A stretch of 9,634 nt of DNA. Source: JAYELX01 sp964544065. GTDB taxonomy: Bacteria > Chloroflexota > Anaerolineae > Anaerolineales > UBA11858. Positions 5,024 to 9,634 of the stretch are shown here, piece after piece. Positions within the stretch are counted from its first letter, which is position 1; each line of letters starts with the position of its first letter. The stretch covers positions 1-9,634 of the forward strand of contig CAZJBA010000115.1 in the NCBI GenBank assembly GCA_964544065.1, in the 5' to 3' direction. The position numbers and the translations under genes were made by a program. The notes under the pieces were generated by a model. The model saw nothing but the letters and a program-made list of their open reading frames with translations. It did not search any database and was not told the origin of the DNA.

Positions 5024-7063
5024 ATGGACGAAAAAAAACAACGCCAGCGACTAGAAGAATTGCGAACAACGATTCGCAAACATAATTATCATTACTATGT
5101 ACTCAATGATCCTTTGATCAGCGACTATCAGTACGACCAGTTGATGCACGAACTGAAGCGCATCGAGCAGGATCACCCTGAATGGATCAGGCCTGATTCG
5201 CCCACCCAACGGGCCGGCGCGCCCCCGGCGGCCACCTTCGAAAAGGTCAAACACCCGGCTCCGATTCTCAGCCTGGCAAATGCTTACGAGGCCGAAGATG
5301 TCCGCGCGTGGGTGGAACGGATTGCCAAGGTCGACCGGCGTGCCCTGGATGCCGATTTCGTCGTCGAGCCCAAGTTGGATGGCCTCACCGTCGTGTTGCA
5401 TTACCGCGAGGGTGTCTTCGTTCAGGGCGCCACCCGCGGCGATGGCGAGGTGGGCGAGGACATCAGCGCCAATTTGCGCACGATCAACGCCCTGCCGTTG
5501 CGCATCCCTCCGGATGGGGGCACGGGCCAGTCGATCAGCCCGCCGCCCTATCTGGTCGTCCGCGGCGAAGCCTTCATCCGGATTTCCGATTTCGAGCAGC
5601 TCAACCGCAGGCTGGAAGCCCAGGGTGAGAGCACCTACGTGAACCCCCGCAACACAGCCGCCGGAGCCTTGCGCCAACTGGATTCCAGCGTAACGGCCCA
5701 GCGCCCGCTGACCTTGCTGGTTTACCAGATCGTCACCGGCGAGGGGGACTTGCCCGCTACGCAAGGCGAAACCCTGGACACCTTGAAGGCGCTCGGCTTC
5801 CCCACGCTGGAGCAAGATTATTGCCAAAATTTGGACCAGGTCATGGAGGTCTATGATCGGTGGGCCCGACGGCGCGAGGATCTCGATTATGAGATCGACG
5901 GCCTGGTCATCAAGATCAACGACCACCGGCTTTTCGACGATCTCGGCGTGGTCGGCAAAGACCCGCGCGGGGCGATCGCCTACAAGTTCCCGGCTCAGGT
6001 CGTTACCACCGATCTGCTCGGGATTGGTGTCAACGTCGGTCGCACCGGCGTTCTGACGCCCTACGCCGTGCTTGCTCCCGTCGAGATCGGCGGGGTGACG
6101 GTCAAGCAGGCCACCCTGCACAATTTCGATTACATCGCCGAGAAAGACATCCGTGTGGGCGACCGCGTCCAGGTCAAGCGGGCGGGCGATGTGATCCCCT
6201 ACGTGATTGGCCCGGTCATCGCGGCGCGAGAAGGCGATGAACAAACTTATCGGCCTCCTGAAACTTGCCCGGCCTGTGATCAGCCTGTTGAACACATCCC
6301 CGGCGAGGTGGCCTGGTACTGCGTCAACGCGGGCTGCCCGGCTCAACTGATCCGCAACGTGGAACACTTTGTCTCTCGCGGGGCGATGGACATCGTTGGG
6401 ATGGGGATCAAGATTGTGGAACAATTTGTCCAGGAGGGATTGATTCGGGATGTGGCCGATCTCTACGCCTTGGAGCGGAGCAGCTTGCTCCAATTGGAGG
6501 GGTTCGCCGATAAAAAAGCGGATAACTTGCTCGAGGCCATCGCCGCCTCCAAGGAGCAGTCCCTGGCCCGATTGCTCACCGGACTGGGAATCCGCGGCGT
6601 GGGCGAAGTCGTCGCCCATGACCTGACCGGCCACTTCAGCGATCTGGACGAGCTTGCCCGCGCCTCGGCGGAAGAACTGGAATCCATCGAGGGAATCGGC
6701 CCCAACATCGCCCAGGCAATTGTGGATTGGTTTGAAACCCTGGCCAATCAGCGGATTGTGGCCAAGCTGCGCGACGCCGGCGTGTGGCCCCAAGCCGAAT
6801 CCGATGCTGCGGAAACGGAAGCAGCCTCCCCCCTGGCAGGTTTGACCTTTGTGGTCACCGGAAAGCTGCCCGGATTCACGCGTCGAGAAATCAAAGCATA
6901 TATTCAAAAATATGGTGGGCGGGTGACGGGATCGGTCAGCAGCAAGACCGATTATCTCGTTGCGGGAGAAGATGCCGGATCGAAACTTCAGAAGGCTCAA
7001 GAATTAGGCATACAAATTATTGCCGAAGATACCTTGCGTCACATGGTTGAAAGAGAAGAATAA
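5024..7063 (+). CDS. ligA: NAD-dependent DNA ligase LigA
   Basis: Essential replicative ligase that seals nicks using NAD+, joining Okazaki fragments and closing repair patches. Complete at 679 residues, close to the 671 of E. coli. Domain Ia (1-70) carries the NAD-binding HNYHYYVLNDPLISDYQYD segment (20-38). The adenylation domain has the active lysine K117 in EPKLDG, then ATRGDGEVGEDIS (136-148), NPRNTAAGALRQLD (207-220), YEIDGLVIKIN (289-299) and AYKFPAQ (319-325). The OB fold includes VGRTGVLTPYAVLAPV (338-353). The zinc finger is C415, C418, C433 and C438. Helix-hairpin-helix repeats span about 485-580 and a BRCT domain 602-679 (VVTGKLPGF at 610-618). Start codons possible: TTG 4997, ATG 5006 and ATG 5024. 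The last matches the usual N-terminal length in front of the ELRTTIR helix and is chosen, but none has a strong ribosome binding site. Codons 3-5 contain a run of eight A. Confidence 0.97.
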   Translation: MDEKKQRQRLEELRTTIRKHNYHYYVLNDPLISDYQYDQLMHELKRIEQDHPEWIRPDSPTQRAGAPPAATFEKVKHPAPILSLANAYEAEDVRAWVERIAKVDRRALDADFVVEPKLDGLTVVLHYREGVFVQGATRGDGEVGEDISANLRTINALPLRIPPDGGTGQSISPPPYLVVRGEAFIRISDFEQLNRRLEAQGESTYVNPRNTAAGALRQLDSSVTAQRPLTLLVYQIVTGEGDLPATQGETLDTLKALGFPTLEQDYCQNLDQVMEVYDRWARRREDLDYEIDGLVIKINDHRLFDDLGVVGKDPRGAIAYKFPAQVVTTDLLGIGVNVGRTGVLTPYAVLAPVEIGGVTVKQATLHNFDYIAEKDIRVGDRVQVKRAGDVIPYVIGPVIAAREGDEQTYRPPETCPACDQPVEHIPGEVAWYCVNAGCPAQLIRNVEHFVSRGAMDIVGMGIKIVEQFVQEGLIRDVADLYALERSSLLQLEGFADKKADNLLEAIAASKEQSLARLLTGLGIRGVGEVVAHDLTGHFSDLDELARASAEELESIEGIGPNIAQAIVDWFETLANQRIVAKLRDAGVWPQAESDAAETEAASPLAGLTFVVTGKLPGFTRREIKAYIQKYGGRVTGSVSSKTDYLVAGEDAGSKLQKAQELGIQIIAEDTLRHMVEREE

Positions 7064-7074
7064 ACATTTTGAGA

Positions 7075-7081
7075 TAAGGAG
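7075..7081 (+). promoter_or_regulatory. Shine-Dalgarno site of the oxoamine synthase gene
   Basis: TAAGGAG ends six bases before ATG 7088. A nearer ATG at 7083 is out of frame and stops after four codons, so 7088 is the start. Confidence 0.8.
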
Positions 7082-7087
7082 CATGAC

Positions 7088-8296
7088 ATGGATTTAACCA
7101 CAAGCAATGATGCGGTTGCCCGCCGTGCGGCCGCAATGGCAGAGCGAATCGGTAAAATGAAAGCGAACGATCATTATTTTTATAACCAGCCGGTAACGGA
7201 ATTACGCGGTGGTTCCAAGGTTGTGGTCGATGGGCGTGAGATGGCCATGTACGCCTCTTATAGTTATTTGGGGTTGGTCGGCCATGAGCGCATTGACCGG
7301 GCCGCTCAGGAGGCCGTGGAAAAATACGGTACCGGCACCCACGGCGTTCGCACTTTGGCTGGTTCCCTCGATCTGCATGATGCCCTCGAAGAGACAATTG
7401 CCGATTTCAAGAAAGCCGAGGCGGCGATCACCTACACGTCGGGCTATGTCACCAACATGACCGCCATTTCGACCTTGATGGGCCGCGGCGATTATGTTTT
7501 CTCCGACAAGCTCAACCACGCCAGCATTGTCGATGGCTGCTTGATGTCGGGCGCCAAATTCCGCCGATTTCGACACAACGATATGGCCAGCCTCGAGCGG
7601 ATGATCGAGAAAGCGCCCGCCGATGCGGCCAAATTGGTCGTCGCCGACGCGGTTTTTAGCATGGACGGCGACATCATCGATTTGCCCCGTATGGCAGAGA
7701 TTTGCCGCCAGCACGATGCCTGGCTGATGATGGATGAAGCGCACTCGGTCGGCGTGCTCGGTGAGACCGGCTGCGGCATCGAAGAGCATTTTGGTCTCGA
7801 TGATGTTGTCGATATTAAAATGGGCACGCTGAGCAAGACAATCCCTTCGGTGGGTGGGTATATCGCCGGAAAAGAGGATTTGATCGACTTCTTGCGCCAT
7901 GCCAGCCGGGCGTATATCTTTTCGGCGGCTTTACCCCCGGCCCAGGCTGCCGCGGCCAAAGAAGCCTTCGATGTCATTTTGGATGAGCCCTGGCGAGTAG
8001 AAAAACTTCGGGCCAACACCGAGCAGTTCATCAACGGGTTGCAGGCCCGCGGCTTGGACACGTTGAACTCCGAAACGGCGATTGTGCCGGTGATGTGCGG
8101 CTCCGATGAAGATGCTTTCGCTGTCACCGAATACGCCCAGAAGCACGATATTTTCGTCCTGCCGGTACTCTCTCCGGCCGTGCCGGTGGGCGAATCCCGC
8201 TTGCGGGCGACGGTGCTGGCCTCGCACGAACCGGAGGATATCGAGCAGGTGATGGACGTCATCGCCGAGGCTGCCGAAAAAGCCGGAATCTTGTAA
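7088..8296 (+). CDS. PLP-dependent alpha-oxoamine synthase (KBL/BioF/SPT-like)
   Basis: Fold-type I PLP enzyme of 402 residues in the alpha-oxoamine synthase family, which condenses an amino acid with an acyl-CoA or acyl-carrier thioester, releasing CO2 and CoA. The family covers glycine C-acetyltransferase (KBL), 8-amino-7-oxononanoate synthase (BioF), 5-aminolevulinate synthase and serine palmitoyltransferase. Seen: GTGTHGVRTLAGSLDLH (81-97), SDKLNHASIVDG (139-150) with PLP-stacking H144, VFSMDGDIIDLP (189-200), MDEAHSVGVLGETG (215-228) with D216 and H219, the Schiff-base lysine K250 in GTLSKTIPSVGGYIAG (246-261), and the C-terminal LRATVLASHEPEDIEQVM (372-389). The lysine loop (TLSKTIPSVGG) is less like E. 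coli KBL (GTLGKALGG) and closer to serine-palmitoyltransferase-type loops, so KBL should not be assumed. There is no tdh, biotin or haem gene beside it. It follows ligA by 24 bases with its own strong ribosome binding site, so they are probably cotranscribed. Confidence 0.9.
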   Translation: MDLTTSNDAVARRAAAMAERIGKMKANDHYFYNQPVTELRGGSKVVVDGREMAMYASYSYLGLVGHERIDRAAQEAVEKYGTGTHGVRTLAGSLDLHDALEETIADFKKAEAAITYTSGYVTNMTAISTLMGRGDYVFSDKLNHASIVDGCLMSGAKFRRFRHNDMASLERMIEKAPADAAKLVVADAVFSMDGDIIDLPRMAEICRQHDAWLMMDEAHSVGVLGETGCGIEEHFGLDDVVDIKMGTLSKTIPSVGGYIAGKEDLIDFLRHASRAYIFSAALPPAQAAAAKEAFDVILDEPWRVEKLRANTEQFINGLQARGLDTLNSETAIVPVMCGSDEDAFAVTEYAQKHDIFVLPVLSPAVPVGESRLRATVLASHEPEDIEQVMDVIAEAAEKAGIL

Positions 8297-8312
8297 GAAT
8301 TTGTATATCTGT

Positions 8313-8337
8313 AGGTGGGGCGCACATGTCCCCGCCT
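8313..8337. repeat. GC-rich inverted repeat between the oxoamine synthase gene and rlmI
   Basis: AGGTGGGG (8313-8320) can pair with CCCCGCCT (8330-8337), giving an 8-bp stem with one G-T pair around a nine-base loop containing the palindrome ACATGT. The stem begins 16 bases after the upstream stop. The bases after it (TTGATAAAATTATTT is the start of what follows) are AT-rich but are not a clean T run, so it is at best a weak terminator. It may instead be one copy of a dispersed palindromic element. Confidence 0.45.
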
Positions 8338-8346
8338 TGATAAAAT
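8338..8346 (+). promoter_or_regulatory. Possible extended -10 promoter of rlmI
   Basis: The sequence reads TG-A-TAAAAT, directly after the GC-rich inverted repeat, with predicted +1 near 8353 and a leader of about 31 bases before the rlmI TTG. It shares the TGnTA-AAT form seen at tlyA and vapBC. No -35 is recognised, so the call is tentative. Confidence 0.35.
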
Positions 8347-8383
8347 TATTTGTTGATGAAGTTTCTCTAGAAAGTAGACCATT

Positions 8384-9583
8384 TTGAATCAAAATCCCCA
8401 AATCCGATTGAAACCGGGCCGCCAGAAGCCGTTGTTGCGCCGCCATCCCTGGATTTTTTCCGGGGCGGTTGCTGCTGTGGAGGGTGATCCCGGTTCCGGT
8501 GAAACCGTAGAAGTGCTCGATGCCGGTGGCCAGTTCGTCGCCCGGGGCGCCTATTCGCCAGAGTCGCAGATCCGCGTCCGGATTTGGAGTTTCGATCCCG
8601 AGGAGCAGATCGATGCTGCTTTTTTCCGCGCCCGTCTAGGGCGCGCTTTGGCGCTACGCCAGAGCTTGCAACTGGGGAATGTCTCTTCGGCGATGCGGCT
8701 CGTCCACGCCGAATCCGACGGTCTCCCGGGTCTGGTCGTCGATCGCTATAGGGATACGCTGGTGATCCAGGTTCTCAGCGCCGGGATCGAGCGTTGGCGC
8801 CAGACGCTGGCCGATCTGCTCCTGGAGCAAACCGATGCTGAAAGGATTTACGAACGCTCCGACGTGGAAGTCCGCCGCTTGGAGGGCTTGCCCGAGCGGA
8901 CCGGCTTGCTGCGGGGCGATCAGCCGCCCGAGCTTGTCGACATCGTCGAGAACGAAATTCGCTTTGGGGTTGATCTTCGCCAGGGGCACAAAACCGGTTT
9001 TTATCTCGATCAGCGCGAAAACAGAGCCTTGGTCCGCCAACTGGCCACTGGCCGGGAGGTGCTTGACGCCTTTTGCTACACGGGCGGATTCACGCTCAAC
9101 ACCCTGGCAGGCGGTGCTGCTGCGGTGACGGCGGTCGATTCGTCGACGGATGCCCTCGAGCAGGGGCGCCAGAATTTAGATCTAAATCAGTTTGCTCCTG
9201 ACGCGGTCGAGTGGGTTGATGGTGATGTTTTCAACGTTTTGCGTACCTTTCGCGATCAGGCTCGTTCGTTTGACCTGATCGTCCTGGATCCGCCCAAATT
9301 TGCGCCTACCCGGTCGCAGGCGCAGCAGGCTGCTCGCGGCTACAAGGACATCAATTTGCTCGCTTTCAAGCTTCTCCGCCCCGGCGGGTTGCTGGTCACC
9401 TTTTCATGCTCTGGAGGGATTGAAGCTGACTTTTTCCAGAAGATCGTCGCCGACGCGGCTGTCGATGCCGAAGTGGATGCCCAAATTATCGAGTGGTTGC
9501 ATCAAAGCAGCGACCATCCTGTTTTGTTACATTTCCCTGAGGGGGCTTATCTCAAGGGCTTGGTGGCGCGGGTTGGTTCTTAG
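8384..9583 (+). CDS. rlmI: 23S rRNA (cytosine-1962-C5)-methyltransferase RlmI
   Basis: SAM-dependent methyltransferase that makes m5C1962 in 23S rRNA, acting on free 23S rRNA or assembling large subunits. The 399 residues compare with 396 in E. coli, and the match from memory is close end to end. An N-terminal PUA domain (about 1-75) holds LLRRHPWIFSGAV (17-29) and ARGAYSPESQIR (53-64). Next come ESDGLPGLVVDRY (110-122) and GHKTGFYLDQREN (202-214). The SAM-binding part has DAFCYTGGFTLN (228-239), with motif IV DPPKF in the second half of the Rossmann domain, then GYKDINLLA, and the SCSGG segment holding the probable catalytic cysteine. The gene uses TTG 8384: an in-frame TAG sits at 8375-8377, no ATG is available, and a start here aligns with the E. 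coli N-terminus. No clear Shine-Dalgarno precedes it. It stands alone after an 87-base spacer with a possible promoter. Confidence 0.95.
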   Translation: MNQNPQIRLKPGRQKPLLRRHPWIFSGAVAAVEGDPGSGETVEVLDAGGQFVARGAYSPESQIRVRIWSFDPEEQIDAAFFRARLGRALALRQSLQLGNVSSAMRLVHAESDGLPGLVVDRYRDTLVIQVLSAGIERWRQTLADLLLEQTDAERIYERSDVEVRRLEGLPERTGLLRGDQPPELVDIVENEIRFGVDLRQGHKTGFYLDQRENRALVRQLATGREVLDAFCYTGGFTLNTLAGGAAAVTAVDSSTDALEQGRQNLDLNQFAPDAVEWVDGDVFNVLRTFRDQARSFDLIVLDPPKFAPTRSQAQQAARGYKDINLLAFKLLRPGGLLVTFSCSGGIEADFFQKIVADAAVDAEVDAQIIEWLHQSSDHPVLLHFPEGAYLKGLVARVGS

Positions 9584-9620
9584 GAGCCGTGATTAAATAA
9601 CTTGCGCATTTGCACTCCAA

Positions 9621-9632
9621 CCCCGCACGGGG
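9621..9632. repeat. CCCC/GGGG inverted repeat at window edge
   Basis: CCCCG-CA-CGGGG is a perfect 5-bp inverted repeat (a 4-bp stem with a four-base GCAC loop if folded). It lies 38 bases after the rlmI stop and is followed by AT at the window end. It may be the stem of an intrinsic terminator whose T tract is off the edge. It may also be the central palindrome of a CRISPR-type repeat, since the bases around it (TTGCACTCCAA before, GGGGAT after) have that general look. Only one partial copy is visible, so neither can be confirmed. Confidence 0.3.
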
Positions 9633-9634
9633 AT

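Noticed and set aside
5051..7000. Open frame of 649 codons on the minus strand, antisense to ligA
   Set aside because: The plus strand encodes a complete LigA with all catalytic and zinc residues. The antisense protein has no recognisable domain, and long antisense frames are expected opposite GC-rich genes.
7202..8382. Long minus-strand open frames opposite the oxoamine synthase gene (232 and 296 codons)
   Set aside because: They mirror codon structure of a well-supported plus-strand gene, overlap each other in different frames and show no protein family features.
1..9634. tRNA or rRNA genes, insertion sequences, or a full CRISPR array
   Set aside because: I saw no cloverleaf-like conserved T-loop, no transposase motif, no terminal inverted repeats around any gene, and no regularly repeated units within the window.

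Overview
The window is a bacterial chromosomal segment, probably from a metagenome-assembled genome. It has seven clear plus-strand protein genes, one minus-strand toxin-antitoxin pair, and one run of exactly 100 N (4105-4204), which looks like a scaffold gap of unknown real size. NAD-dependent LigA shows it is bacterial. GC-rich coding sequence, use of non-ATG starts and extended -10 promoter elements would fit Chloroflexota or a similar uncultured lineage, but no marker here fixes the phylum, so that is a guess.

Left block (54 to the gap, all plus strand). tlyA (ribosomal RNA 2'-O-methyltransferase) is followed closely by a YbhN/UPF0104-type multispanning membrane protein, an SDR sugar-nucleotide epimerase very like CDP-paratose 2-epimerase, and a GT4 glycosyltransferase cut off by the gap. 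Intergenic distances are about 20-50 bases, so this reads as one operon: an rRNA-modification gene leading a small envelope-glycan set (make a sugar nucleotide, transfer the sugar, and possibly move or synthesise a lipid).

Middle block (4209-4940, minus strand). This is a VapBC type II toxin-antitoxin module with intact PIN catalytic residues. It has a lower-GC character than its neighbours, an extended -10 promoter, and a perfect 8-bp inverted repeat over the predicted transcription start, which probably serves for autoregulation. Its toxin gene ends only four bases from the gap, so its true left neighbour is unknown.

Right block (5024-9583, plus strand). ligA (complete NAD-dependent DNA ligase) and a PLP-dependent alpha-oxoamine synthase are separated by 24 bases and probably cotranscribed. 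After an 87-base spacer with a GC-rich hairpin and a possible promoter comes rlmI, the 23S rRNA m5C1962 methyltransferase, with a TTG start. The last bases carry a CCCC/GGGG inverted repeat cut by the window edge. It could be a terminator or the start of a CRISPR-type repeat, and the window alone cannot decide.

I see no convincing new multi-gene system. The points most worth checking are the truncated terminal repeat, the sugar-nucleotide/glycosyltransferase operon headed by tlyA, the unresolved subtype of the oxoamine synthase, and the shared promoter architecture, including a predicted leaderless tlyA transcript.
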